Source: Vogesella mureinivorans
Lineage (GTDB): Bacteria > Pseudomonadota > Gammaproteobacteria > Burkholderiales > Chromobacteriaceae
DNA length: 64,000 nt
Direction: 5' to 3'
Assembly (NCBI RefSeq): GCF_007644035.1
Contig: NZ_VMTV02000791.1
Span: 1-64,000, forward strand
The position numbers and the translations under genes are program-made. The notes under the pieces are model-generated. The model did not search any database and was not told where the DNA came from. It saw nothing but the letters and a program-made list of their open reading frames with translations. Positions 29,925 through 39,484 of the stretch are shown here, piece by piece (within the stretch, counting starts at the first letter, position 1; every line of letters begins with the position of its first letter).

Positions 29925-30197
29925 ATGCTTAGCCAGAAACTGTTCGACGAAATCAGCAACAAAATCTCCGAAACCATCGCCGCCAGCCCGGCAAAAGATC
30001 TGGAAAAAAACGTCAAAGCCATGATGGCTGCCACGTTCAGCCGTATGGATCTGGTGACCCGTGAAGAGTTTGATATTCAGCAGGAAGTGCTGGCACAGAC
30101 GCGTGCCCAGTTGACCGAGCTGGAGCGCCGCCTGCTCGTGCTGGAAGCCCAGAATACCGCGCCCGCCAGCACAGATGCACCGGCAGAGCCTCTCTAG
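29925..30197 (+). CDS. ubiK: Ubiquinone biosynthesis accessory factor UbiK
   Basis: A small coiled-coil protein (YqiC/BMFP family) that helps organise ubiquinone synthesis, possibly by contacting lipids. 90 residues: MLSQKLFDEISNKISETIAASPAKDLEKNVKAMMAATFSRMDLVTREEFDIQQEVL is strongly family-like, then an amphipathic coil (ARAQLTELERRLLVLE) and a Pro/Ala tail. ATG at 29925 after CAAGGCGCC. It is followed seven bases later by comM. Confidence 0.9.
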   Translation: MLSQKLFDEISNKISETIAASPAKDLEKNVKAMMAATFSRMDLVTREEFDIQQEVLAQTRAQLTELERRLLVLEAQNTAPASTDAPAEPL

Positions 30198-30203
30198 GCC
30201 TGC

Positions 30204-31718
30204 ATGTCGCTCGCGGTCTGTTTGAGCCGCGCGCTTGCCGGCGTCAGTGCACCGGAAGTTGCTGTTGAGGTGCACCTGGCGAATGGCCTGCCCGCCTTTA
30301 CCCTGGTAGGGTTACCCGATACCGAGGTGAAGGAGAGTCGCGAACGGGTGCGCGCCGCGATTATCCAGTCCGGCTTTGATTTTCCGGCCCGTCGTATTAC
30401 GGTGAACCTGGCGCCTGCCGATTTGCCTAAAGAGTCGGGCCGTTTTGATTTGCCTATTGCCGTAGGCTTGTTGGCTGCGGATGGTCAGCTGCCTTTGCTG
30501 GCTTTGCCACAATACGAGCTTGCCGGCGAATTGGGCTTGGGCGGCGAGCTGAGGCCTGTTCGTGGTGCATTGGCCATGGTCGCCGCTGCACGTGGCAGTG
30601 GCAGGCGTTTTATCCTGCCCAGAATTAGTGCAGAAGAAGCTTCATTGGTGCAGGGCGTTGAAATTTACGCTGCTGATAGCCTGGTGGAAGTATGTGCCCA
30701 TCTGGCGGGTATTAGCCAGCTTGCACTGTGTAGCTATCGCCCCGGCGGGCAAACCCCGCTGGTTTATCCGGACCTGGACGAGGTAAAAGGGCAGGGCCTG
30801 CCCAAGCTGGCGCTTGAGGTGGCTGCGGCGGGCGGGCACAGCCTGCTGATGCAGGGGCCGCCGGGTACCGGTAAATCCATGTTGGCCGCACGCTTGCCCG
30901 GTATTCTGCCGACCATGAGCCAGGATGAAGCATTGGAGAGTGCCGCAGTGCAGTCTTTGGGCAGCCAGGGGTTTGATGTGCGTTTATGGTGCATTCGGCC
31001 CTATCGCCACCCGCACCATACGGCTTCGGCCGTGGCGCTGGTGGGCGGCGGGCCAGATCCTCGACCAGGCGAAATCACCCTGGCGCACCACGGTGTGCTG
31101 TTTCTGGATGAGCTGCCAGAGTTTGATCGCAAGGTACTGGAGGTGCTGCGGGAACCTCTGGAGACCGGGGAGATTCATATATCGCGTGCGGCGCGCCAGG
31201 TGTGTTATCCGGCGCGTTTTCAGCTGCTGGCCGCGATGAATCCCTGCCCCTGTGGCTATCTGGGGCATGCGCGGCGTGCTTGTCGTTGTACGCCGGAGCA
31301 GGTTTTGCGCTATCGCGGTAAACTGTCGGGTCCTTTGCTGGACCGGTTTGATCTGATGGTAGAGGTGGGGTCGTTATCGCTGGATGAGCTGCAGACGCTA
31401 CCAGCAGGGGAGTGTAGTGCCAAGGTGCGCGAGCGTGTCGATGCAGCCCGGCAGCGCCAGTGGCAGCGGCAGGGCAAGAGCAATGCCAGTTTGCATGGTG
31501 CCGAGTTATCGTTGCATTGCGCCTTGCCACCAGAATTACAGCAGCAGCTGAACCAGCTGCTGGAAAAGCTTGATCTGTCTGCCCGTGCGTACCACCGCGT
31601 TTTGCGTGTGGCCCGTACCCTGGCAGATCTGGCGGGAAGCCAGGAGTTGTCACGCCAGCATATCTTGCAGGCGGTGCAGTTCCGGCGAGGGTTGGCCGGT
31701 TTTGGTGCGAACAAATAA
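30204..31718 (+). CDS. comM: YifB/ComM-family AAA+ helicase
   Basis: A 504-residue magnesium-chelatase-like AAA+ ATPase. In species with natural transformation ComM is a hexameric helicase that aids branch migration when incoming DNA is integrated. N-terminal Lon-protease-like fold (VHLANGLPAFTLVGLPDTEVKESRERVRAA), Walker A GPPGTGKSMLAARLPGILP, Walker B FLDELPEFDR, sensor region AAMNPCPCGYLGH, then the C-terminal helical domain ending VQFRRGL. Two cysteine pairs (CPCG, CRC) fit the family. ATG at 30204. One copy of GTTGGCCGCA falls exactly on the Walker A end (30881). Confidence 0.94.
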   Translation: MSLAVCLSRALAGVSAPEVAVEVHLANGLPAFTLVGLPDTEVKESRERVRAAIIQSGFDFPARRITVNLAPADLPKESGRFDLPIAVGLLAADGQLPLLALPQYELAGELGLGGELRPVRGALAMVAAARGSGRRFILPRISAEEASLVQGVEIYAADSLVEVCAHLAGISQLALCSYRPGGQTPLVYPDLDEVKGQGLPKLALEVAAAGGHSLLMQGPPGTGKSMLAARLPGILPTMSQDEALESAAVQSLGSQGFDVRLWCIRPYRHPHHTASAVALVGGGPDPRPGEITLAHHGVLFLDELPEFDRKVLEVLREPLETGEIHISRAARQVCYPARFQLLAAMNPCPCGYLGHARRACRCTPEQVLRYRGKLSGPLLDRFDLMVEVGSLSLDELQTLPAGECSAKVRERVDAARQRQWQRQGKSNASLHGAELSLHCALPPELQQQLNQLLEKLDLSARAYHRVLRVARTLADLAGSQELSRQHILQAVQFRRGLAGFGANK

Positions 31719-31754
31719 CCAGCTTGGCAAGATTAAAATCAATATAGTGGGCTT

Positions 31755-32453
31755 ATGAGTAACAGAGATTTGAAGCACGCCACCCGTTCGGGGGGGCGAA
31801 GTGCACCAGCTGGCAAGCGTGGTGGCGGTTTGATGACGGGTGTGCTGGTAGGGTTGATTGTGGGTGTGGGCATTGCTGTCGGCATGACCATGTACCTGAA
31901 CCGTGCTTCTACGCCTTTCAGTAATCTGGAAAAAATGCAGGGCAAGGAGGAGGCGTCCTTGCCTGCGGCCGAGCTGCTGGAGCCCGGTGCCAAACTGGCG
32001 ACTACGACGGCGCCGGTACCCGCCCCTGTGCCCTTGCCTGCAGCGGTGCCGCCCGCTGTGCCCGCCTCGGCGCCGGTTGCGGTTGCGCACGCCAAACCTG
32101 CCCCGGCAGATAGTGATGGTCAGCGTTTTGACTTCTACAAGATTCTCCCCGGCCAGCAAGAAGCCATTCAACAGGATGGCAAATCCGCCGAAGCTGCCAC
32201 GCCGGTGCAGGCTCCAAGGCTGTTCCTCCAGGCTGGTGCGTTTCAGTCGGAAGGCGATGCAGACAATATGAAGGCAAAGCTGGCACTAATGGGCGTAGAG
32301 GCCAAAATCCAGTCGCTGAATTTGCCGGAAAAGGGTTTGGTGCACCGGGTGCGTATTGGCCCGTTTGAGCGCCAGGAAGATGTTGATGCGCTAAAGGCCC
32401 GCCTGCGTCAGGAAGGTGTCGATGCATCGCTTGTGAAATTACCTGCCAAATAA
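31755..32453 (+). CDS. SPOR-domain protein, FtsN-like
   Basis: A 232-residue protein with one membrane anchor (about residues 28-46, GVLVGLIVGVGIAVGMTMYL), a long Ala/Pro-rich periplasmic linker, and a C-terminal SPOR domain (RLFLQAGAFQSEGDADNMKAKLALMGVEAKIQ to the end). SPOR domains bind glycan strands at the division septum. The order is that of FtsN-type proteins, though the linker is short. The N terminus is basic and cytoplasmic. Sits 15 bases before dsbA, as in many betaproteobacteria. Confidence 0.85.
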   Translation: MSNRDLKHATRSGGRSAPAGKRGGGLMTGVLVGLIVGVGIAVGMTMYLNRASTPFSNLEKMQGKEEASLPAAELLEPGAKLATTTAPVPAPVPLPAAVPPAVPASAPVAVAHAKPAPADSDGQRFDFYKILPGQQEAIQQDGKSAEAATPVQAPRLFLQAGAFQSEGDADNMKAKLALMGVEAKIQSLNLPEKGLVHRVRIGPFERQEDVDALKARLRQEGVDASLVKLPAK

Positions 32454-32468
32454 GACGAAAGACCTGTC

Positions 32469-33074
32469 ATGAAGAAGTGGTTGCTTGCTCTGATGTTTAC
32501 CCTTACCGGTTTTGCCCATGCCGCTATTGTGGAGGGTAAAGACTACGTTGTACTGCCAAAGCCCCAGCCCGTGGCGACACCGGGCAAAGTGGAAGTGATC
32601 GAGTTTTTCTCGTATCACTGCGTGCATTGTTTCCATCTGGAGCCGGTGTTGGCACCTTGGGCTAAAAAGCTGCCTGCCACAGTGAGCTTCCGTCGCGAGC
32701 AGATTGTGTGGGGCGCGCAGATGGAGCCGCTGGCGCGGCTATTTGCCACGGTTAACGCGACCAAAACCATGGAGAAGCTGCATGCACCCGCACTGAAAGC
32801 CATGGTAGAGCAAAAAATCAACCTGGCTGACGAAGCCGCCCTGGCCAAGTGGCTGGCCACGCAGCCTGGTGTGAACGTGCCTGCCTTCATGCAGACGTAT
32901 AAATCTTTTGGTATTAATGCCCAGGTTGGCCGCGCCAGTAAAATGACCCGCGATTACGCCATTCAGGGGACGCCCACCATTGTGGTGGCTGGCAAGTACG
33001 CCACGATGGCGGCCGAGCCTGCCCGCTTGCTGCAAGTGGTGGACGAGCTGATCGTTAAGGCCCGCGGCAAGTAA
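32469..33074 (+). CDS. dsbA: Thiol:disulfide interchange protein DsbA
   Basis: Periplasmic oxidase that inserts disulfides into exported proteins. 201 residues: signal peptide MKKWLLALMFTLTGFAHA, mature start AIVEGKDYVVL, redox motif CVHC in FFSYHCVHCFHLEP, and the cis-proline loop QGTPTIVVAGKYA. The active-site dipeptide is Val-His rather than the Pro-His of E. coli DsbA, a variation also known from Neisseria-type enzymes. ATG at 32469. A terminator follows. Confidence 0.94.
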   Translation: MKKWLLALMFTLTGFAHAAIVEGKDYVVLPKPQPVATPGKVEVIEFFSYHCVHCFHLEPVLAPWAKKLPATVSFRREQIVWGAQMEPLARLFATVNATKTMEKLHAPALKAMVEQKINLADEAALAKWLATQPGVNVPAFMQTYKSFGINAQVGRASKMTRDYAIQGTPTIVVAGKYATMAAEPARLLQVVDELIVKARGK

Positions 33075-33088
33075 GCCTGCGGCGTCAT

Positions 33089-33121
33089 AACAGGCCGCCC
33101 GGTGATGGGCGGCCTGTTTTC
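33089..33121 (+). terminator. Terminator after dsbA
   Basis: AACAGGCCGCCC-GGTGAT-GGGCGGCCTGTT followed by TTCTTT. Confidence 0.88.
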
Positions 33122-33147
33122 TTTACTTTAAGTACAAAAGGTTTTCT

Positions 33148-33966
33148 GTGGATTTTCTATTGCTAGCCAAGGCGCTGCTCTTGGGCATTGTCGAGGGGGT
33201 GACCGAGTTTTTACCGGTCTCCAGTACCGGCCATTTGATCGTGGTGGCTGACCTGATCAATTTCCAGAACGAAGGCAAGGTATTTGAGATTGCCATCCAG
33301 TTTGGTGCCATTTTGGCCGTACTGTTTCAATATCGGGAGCGTTTTGTCTCGCTGGCCACCGGTATCACCCACGATGCCAAGGCGCAGCGTTTTGCGGCCA
33401 ACTTGTTTATTGCTTTTCTGCCCGCCGCGGTGATGGGCTTGCTGTTTATCAAACAGATCAAGTTTTACCTGTTTAACCCGCTAAGCGTCGCCACAGCGTT
33501 GATTATCGGTGGTTTTGTGATTCTGCTGGCCGAGCGGCGTCAGCAGGTGGCGCGGATTCATAGTGTGGATGAGATCCGTGGCCGCGATGCGCTGAAGGTG
33601 GGGTTGGCGCAGGTGGTGGCCATGATACCGGGCACGTCCCGCTCTGGCGCCACCATTATTGGCGGTATGTTCTTTGGTCTGGACCGCAAAGTAGCGGCCG
33701 AGTTTTCGTTCTTCCTGGCCGTGCCAACCATGTTCGCCGCGACCGTGTACGACCTGTACAAGCACCGCGACCTGCTCTCCATGGCCGACTTCCCCATGTT
33801 TGCCGTGGGCTTCGTGGCGGCCTTCCTGAGTGCCCTGCTGGCGGTGCGTACGCTGGTCAAGTTTGTGGCCAACCATACCTATGAAATCTTTGCCTGGTAC
33901 CGTATTGCGTTTGGTCTGGTGATTCTGGTGACATGGCATTTTGGCCTGGTGGCCTGGCACGTATAA
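33148..33966 (+). CDS. uppP: Undecaprenyl-diphosphatase
   Basis: Inner-membrane enzyme (BacA) that recycles the undecaprenyl lipid carrier of cell-wall synthesis. 272 residues with about eight helices. Catalytic motifs are [13 protein letters not shown] and [17 protein letters not shown]. The gene starts with GTG at 33148, nine bases after AAAAGG; no better ATG fits the family N terminus ([17 protein letters not shown]). Ends six bases before the promoter of the downstream tRNA. Confidence 0.95.
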   Translation: MDFLLLAKALLLGIVEGVTEFLPVSSTGHLIVVADLINFQNEGKVFEIAIQFGAILAVLFQYRERFVSLATGITHDAKAQRFAANLFIAFLPAAVMGLLFIKQIKFYLFNPLSVATALIIGGFVILLAERRQQVARIHSVDEIRGRDALKVGLAQVVAMIPGTSRSGATIIGGMFFGLDRKVAAEFSFFLAVPTMFAATVYDLYKHRDLLSMADFPMFAVGFVAAFLSALLAVRTLVKFVANHTYEIFAWYRIAFGLVILVTWHFGLVAWHV

Positions 33967-33972
33967 AAAAGC

Positions 33973-34001
33973 TTGACGCTATTATAGAGATCGTCTATTA
34001 T
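33973..34001 (+). promoter_or_regulatory. Promoter of tRNA-fMet
   Basis: TTGACG (33973-33978) and TATTAT (33996-34001) with an exact 17-base spacer, 13 bases before the mature tRNA. Confidence 0.85.
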
Positions 34002-34014
34002 GCGTTCTCTCTGT

Positions 34015-34091
<77 letters not shown>

Positions 34092-34097
34092 AGTTTC

Positions 34098-34131
34098 AAA
34101 AAAGCCGTCAATCATTGATTGACGGCTTTTT
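34098..34131 (+). terminator. Terminator of tRNA-fMet
   Basis: AAAAGCCGTCAATCA pairs with TGATTGACGGCTTTT, ending in a T tract. Confidence 0.88.
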
Positions 34132-34170
34132 CATTTGCGCGTGACGGTCATGCGCGGATGCCTTGCAAAC

Positions 34171-34199
34171 AAAACCCCTTTCAGCGTGAAAGGGGTTTT
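34171..34199 (-). terminator. Terminator downstream of purB
   Basis: AAAACCCCTTTCA-GCG-TGAAAGGGGTTTT. On the minus strand it lies about 50 bases after the purB stop; the symmetric A and T ends allow termination in either direction. Confidence 0.8.
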
Positions 34200-34246
34200 G
34201 TGTTTGCTGGCTACCGCACCGCCGTGCAGGCGGCGGCCAGGTAGCA

Positions 34247-35620
<1,374 letters not shown>

Positions 35621-35689
35621 TCAGTGCTTCCAGGTTGCTGGCCAGCGCGGGCTGGCCGGTTGCTTCAAAAAGAAATCTTCTGTGCTGGC

Positions 35690-36589
35690 TCAGGCTGCCA
35701 GCCGGCGCGCAATGCCTGCGGCCAGGGTGTCTGCCGCTTCCGGTTTGAAGCGGAAGAACAGCTCGGGTTCAATCATTTCCAGTTCCATGATGGCCAGTTG
35801 GCCGCGGTTGTCGCGCACCATGTCCACCCGTGCATACAGTACGTCAAACGGTACGGCGGCGACGGCGGCCTCGGCAAAGCGGATTTCCTCGGCGCTGGCT
35901 TCGTAGCGGTGCACGGTGCCGCCGTGGTCGTCCTGCACGCGGAAATCGCCGGCTTTGGCGGTCTTGCGGATAGCGTGCGTGTACTGGCCATCGATGACCA
36001 TCAGCGATAGCTCGCCCTGGCTCAGGATGTCGTGCTGGAACGGTTGCAGCATCATGGCTTCCTGCTGCACCAGCTCGGCAAACGTACACTCCAGCGCGGC
36101 AGCCCCGTCGGTTTGCAGCCGGTAGGTGTGACGCGCAGCGCCGGAAATCACCGGTTTGAGGATGACGTCTGGCCAGCTGCTATCGGTAATTACTTGTGCC
36201 AATGTGCGCTGGTCGCCCACTTCGATATAGCAGGTGGGCACGGTATTGATACCGGCTTGTTGCAGGTCAGCCAGATAGTGTTTGTCGAGGTTCCAGTGAA
36301 TCAGCCCGGCCTCGTTGAACAAACGGGTAGTCTGGCTAACCTTGGCTAGCCAGGGGGCAAACTCGTCAAAGCGGTGGAAGTAGTCCCAGGTGGTACGAAA
36401 CACGGCGGCACGGCATTGTGCCCAGTCATAGCCGGGTTCGGCCCAGTCTTTGCGGCCAACCTTTAGCCCCTGCTTGTCCAGTGCGCTGGCCACCAGGCCG
36501 TCTTCCAGGTGTACCTGGCGGCTGTACCAGTCTTGCTCGTCCAGTGCGAGCAGGGCGTTGTCGGTAAGTACGACGATATCGAATTGCAT
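35690..36589 (-). CDS. ATP-grasp domain protein, DcsG-like
   Basis: A 299-residue ATP-grasp enzyme. The N terminus (FDIVVLTDNALLAL, RKDWAEPGYDWAQCRAAVFRTTWDYFHRF) and the core (NLDKHYLADLQQAGINTVPTC, VILKPVISGAARHTYRL, DILSQGELSLMVIDGQYTHAIRKTAKAGDFRVQ, ELEMIEPELFFRF) match proteins annotated as cycloserine-biosynthesis-like ATP-grasp ligases. Such enzymes join a carboxylate to an amine or hydroxyl using ATP. No other cycloserine genes are near, so drug synthesis is unlikely and the substrate is unknown. It lies between purB and ffh on the same strand. Confidence 0.85.
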   Translation of the reverse strand: MQFDIVVLTDNALLALDEQDWYSRQVHLEDGLVASALDKQGLKVGRKDWAEPGYDWAQCRAAVFRTTWDYFHRFDEFAPWLAKVSQTTRLFNEAGLIHWNLDKHYLADLQQAGINTVPTCYIEVGDQRTLAQVITDSSWPDVILKPVISGAARHTYRLQTDGAAALECTFAELVQQEAMMLQPFQHDILSQGELSLMVIDGQYTHAIRKTAKAGDFRVQDDHGGTVHRYEASAEEIRFAEAAVAAVPFDVLYARVDMVRDNRGQLAIMELEMIEPELFFRFKPEAADTLAAGIARRLAA

Positions 36590-36611
36590 CGGCTAGCTTT
36601 CTGCTACACAT

Positions 36612-36637
36612 GAAAAACGGGCGTACACGACGCCCGT
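36612..36637 (-). terminator. Terminator of ffh
   Basis: On the minus strand ACGGGCG-TCGTGTA-CGCCCGT followed by TTTT, ten bases after the ffh stop and just before the ATP-grasp gene begins. Confidence 0.8.
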
Positions 36638-36646
36638 TGCTAACGA

Positions 36647-38002
36647 TTACATGCCCGGCAGCATGCCTTTCATGCCCTTCATCAGTTTCATGATGCCGCC
36701 TTTGGAGGAAAAGGCTTTCATCATTTTCTGTGTCTGCTCGAACTGAGCCAGCAGGCGGTTTACTTCTTGTACTGACACACCGGAGCCGGTGGCGATGCGG
36801 CGTTTGCGGCTGGCTTTGATCAGCTCTGGCTTGCGGCGCTCTTCCATGGTCATCGAGTTGATGATGCCCTCGATGCGGCGCATGGATTTCTCTGCCTCGG
36901 CACCTTGCACGCCTTTGGCCAGCTGGCCGATTTCACCCGGCATTTTTTCCAGCAGGTTGGTCATGCCGCCCATTTTTTTCATCTGCTGCATCTGGGCTTT
37001 GAAGTCTTCCAGGTCGAAGCCTTTGCCGGACTTCAGCTTTTTCGCCATCTTGGCGGCTTCGTCCTGGTCTATGCCTTTCTGTACGTCTTCAATCAGCGAC
37101 AGTACGTCACCCATGCCCAGAATGCGGCTGGCCAGACGGTCGGGGTGGAAGGGCTCCAGACCGCTGATTTTTTCGCCCACACCAATGAATTTGATCGGCT
37201 TGCCAGTGATGTGGCGTACCGACAGCGCCGCACCACCGCGCGAGTCGCCGTCCATTTTGGTCAGCACCACGCCGGTCAGCGGCAGGGCTTCGTTGAATGC
37301 CTGCGCCGTGTTGACGGCATCCTGGCCCTGCATGGCATCTACCACAAACAGGGTTTCAATCGGCTTCAGGAAGGCATGCAGCTCTTTGATTTCGGCCATC
37401 ATGGCTTCATCAATGGCCAAGCGGCCGGCGGTATCCACCATCAGCACGTCAAAGAAGTGGCGTTTGGCGTAGTCCAGTGCCGCCTGGGCAATGGCCAGCG
37501 GCTTTTGGTCGCCGGCGGAGGGAAACCACTCTACGCCCACTTGCTCGGCCAGGGTTTTCAGCTGCTCGATGGCTGCCGGGCGGTAGACGTCGGCAGAGAC
37601 CACCAGGATCTTTTTCTTCTGGGTGTCTTTCAGCAGTTTGGACAGTTTGCCCACAGTGGTGGTTTTACCGGCACCCTGCAAGCCCGCCATCAGGATAATG
37701 GCGGGCGGCACGGCGGCCAGGTTCAGCGCATCGTTCTTCTCGCCCATCAGTTTGACGAGCTCTTCATTCACCACGCCGATCAGCGCCTGGCTTGGGGTCA
37801 GGCTGCCCAGGACTTCCTGGCCCAGCGCCCGTTCCTTGACCTGGTTAATGAAGGTTTTTACCACTGGCAGGGCGACATCGGCCTCCAGCAGGGCCATGCG
37901 CACTTCGCGCAAGGCGTCTTGTATATTTGTTTCCGAGATCCGTGCCTGACCGCGCAAGGTTTTCAGCGCACTGGTGAGGCGTGAGGTAAGGTTGTCAAGC
38001 AT
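36647..38002 (-). CDS. ffh: Signal recognition particle protein Ffh
   Basis: GTPase of the SRP that, with 4.5S RNA, targets inner-membrane proteins. 451 residues. NG domain with LMAGLQGAGKTTTVGKLSKLL (G1), VDTAGRLAID, and TKMDGDSRGGAALS; methionine-rich M domain at the C terminus (MQQMKKMGGMTNLLEKMPG, then SSKGGIMKLMKGMKGMLPGM) for signal peptide and RNA binding. Length is standard. It starts divergently from ypjD with about 100 bases between. Confidence 0.97.
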   Translation of the reverse strand: MLDNLTSRLTSALKTLRGQARISETNIQDALREVRMALLEADVALPVVKTFINQVKERALGQEVLGSLTPSQALIGVVNEELVKLMGEKNDALNLAAVPPAIILMAGLQGAGKTTTVGKLSKLLKDTQKKKILVVSADVYRPAAIEQLKTLAEQVGVEWFPSAGDQKPLAIAQAALDYAKRHFFDVLMVDTAGRLAIDEAMMAEIKELHAFLKPIETLFVVDAMQGQDAVNTAQAFNEALPLTGVVLTKMDGDSRGGAALSVRHITGKPIKFIGVGEKISGLEPFHPDRLASRILGMGDVLSLIEDVQKGIDQDEAAKMAKKLKSGKGFDLEDFKAQMQQMKKMGGMTNLLEKMPGEIGQLAKGVQGAEAEKSMRRIEGIINSMTMEERRKPELIKASRKRRIATGSGVSVQEVNRLLAQFEQTQKMMKAFSSKGGIMKLMKGMKGMLPGM

Positions 38003-38105
38003 GGGATATCCTTATGGTCTGCCAAGCACTCCCGGCTTGGTGTAGACTTCTGCAATCGTTCATTTTACCACGACCCGGTTCCGGTTCGTTGAGCTCCCAC
38101 ATTCC

Positions 38106-38924
38106 ATGAGCGGATTCCTCTTCATTTTGCTAATTCTGCTGGCCTGCGGTTACCTGGGGCTGTCCTGGCATTTCCTGGCGCACTGGCGTGGCGTAGCGTC
38201 CTGGCAGCGCCAACCGGTTGTCGAGCATTCGCTGCTGGGCGTGCTGTTACTCATGCACGCGGCGATTCTGGCCATGCCGGTGCTGCAGGACGGCGGCGTG
38301 CGTTTGGGCGTCGGGTCGGTGTTGTCCCTGCTTGGCTGGATCATGCTGCTGATTTTCTGGACGGGCAGCTACTTTGCCCGCATGGAAGGGCTGCAGATCT
38401 TCCTGGTACCGCTGGCTGCTATCGGCATCCTGATGGCCGAGGTATTGCCTATACCCCATATCCTTTACGCTGTTGATAACCTGGCCTTCATGCTGCATCT
38501 GCTCGTGTCGCTGCTGGCGTATAGCCTGTTTGCCATTGGCGCCATGCTGGCAGTACTGATGTTGCTGCAGGAGCGTGCCTTGCATCATAAGCGTTTTGCC
38601 CTGGCCAGACAGATGCCCCCCCTGCTGGTGCTGGAAAACCTGATGTTCCAGACACTGGGTACCGGTTTTATCCTGTTGACCCTGAGCCTGGTCAGTGGCG
38701 TGTTTTTTGCCGAAGAGGTATTCGGCAGGGCTGTGCCAATGAATCACAAGGTGATCTTCGGTTTCCTGTCGTGGCTGGTGTTTGGCAGCCTACTAGTTGG
38801 CCGCAAGCTACATGGCTGGCGAGGCAGGCTAGCGATTCGCTGGACGCTGGCAGGTTTTGCACTGTTACTTTTTGGCTATATCGGTAGCAAGATTGTTCTG
38901 GAGTTTGTTTTACATCGCTATTGA
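38106..38924 (+). CDS. ypjD: Cytochrome c assembly-like inner-membrane protein YpjD
   Basis: A 272-residue protein with eight or so predicted membrane helices, related to CcsA/CcmC heme-handling proteins; YpjD-type members are usually placed next to ffh as here. The tryptophan-rich motif of true CcmC is not obvious, but HLLVSLLAYSLFAIGAMLAVLMLLQERAL, SLVSGVFFAEEVFGRAVPMNHKVIFGFLSWLVFGSLLVGRKLHGWRGRLAIRWTLAGF is the conserved CcsA-like C-terminal half. Function is not established. ATG at 38106. One copy of GTTGGCCGCA at 38796. Confidence 0.88.
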   Translation: MSGFLFILLILLACGYLGLSWHFLAHWRGVASWQRQPVVEHSLLGVLLLMHAAILAMPVLQDGGVRLGVGSVLSLLGWIMLLIFWTGSYFARMEGLQIFLVPLAAIGILMAEVLPIPHILYAVDNLAFMLHLLVSLLAYSLFAIGAMLAVLMLLQERALHHKRFALARQMPPLLVLENLMFQTLGTGFILLTLSLVSGVFFAEEVFGRAVPMNHKVIFGFLSWLVFGSLLVGRKLHGWRGRLAIRWTLAGFALLLFGYIGSKIVLEFVLHRY

Positions 38925-38991
38925 GCTTTTGGCATATTGGGTCAGCGGCAGGCATCTGTGCCGTAATCACATGTTTCTATAAGGAGTAGTT

Positions 38992-39402
38992 ATGAAGAAA
39001 TGGATTATTGGCCTGTTTGCCATGTTGATGTCGGTAGCTGCCCTGGCCGCAGTGAACGTGAATACGGCTACTCAGCAAGAGCTGGAAACCCTCAAAGGCA
39101 TTGGTCCGGTGAAAGCCAAGGCCATCATTGACTACCGTAGCAAGAACGGTCCGTTCAAAAGCCAGGCTGACTTGGTGAATGTGCCAGGCATTGGCGAGAA
39201 GACGGTAGAAAAGCTGAAAGCTGACCTGGCTGTGAGTGGTAGCACCAATACGGCTGCTGCCAAAGTAGCTGCCAAAGGTGCTGCCACTACTGCTACACCT
39301 GCTACAGCACAACAAACAGCCAAGCAGGCCAAGGCAGCAGCAAAAGCAGCTCCTGTGCCGGGAGCGCCAGCTGCGCCAGCCCCTGCTGCCAAGAAGCCTT
39401 GA
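38992..39402 (+). CDS. comEA: ComEA-like helix-hairpin-helix DNA-binding protein
   Basis: A 136-residue exported protein: signal peptide to residue 19 (SVAALA-AVN), helix-hairpin-helix domain with VNVNTATQQELETLKGIGPVKAKAIIDYRSKNGPFKSQADLVNVPGIGEKTVEKLKADL, then a Lys/Ala-rich low-complexity tail (about 55 residues). ComEA binds incoming double-stranded DNA in the periplasm during natural transformation. The basic tail is an addition to the short proteins of Neisseria type and could add DNA affinity. ATG at 38992 follows AAGGAG. Confidence 0.9.
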   Translation: MKKWIIGLFAMLMSVAALAAVNVNTATQQELETLKGIGPVKAKAIIDYRSKNGPFKSQADLVNVPGIGEKTVEKLKADLAVSGSTNTAAAKVAAKGAATTATPATAQQTAKQAKAAAKAAPVPGAPAAPAPAAKKP

Positions 39403-39415
39403 TCAACGTACTGCT

Positions 39416-39469
39416 TGGTCTGTGTAATGAAAAAGCCCGGTTCGCCGGGCTTTTTCATTACACAGACCA
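39416..39469. terminator. 25-bp perfect inverted repeat between comEA and the photolyase
   Basis: The arms at 39416-39440 and 39445-39469 are perfectly complementary over 25 bp around a TTCG tetraloop. The core reads AAAAAGCCCGG-TTCG-CCGGGCTTTTT, a bidirectional intrinsic terminator for the two convergent genes. The outer 14 bp of perfect pairing (TGGTCTGTGTAATG) goes beyond what a terminator needs. Confidence 0.9.
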
Positions 39470-39484
39470 GCAGCGTAGTCTGCG

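Noticed and set aside
35690-36589. A D-cycloserine biosynthesis cluster
   Set aside because: Only the ATP-grasp enzyme resembles such a pathway; the flanking genes are purB and ffh.
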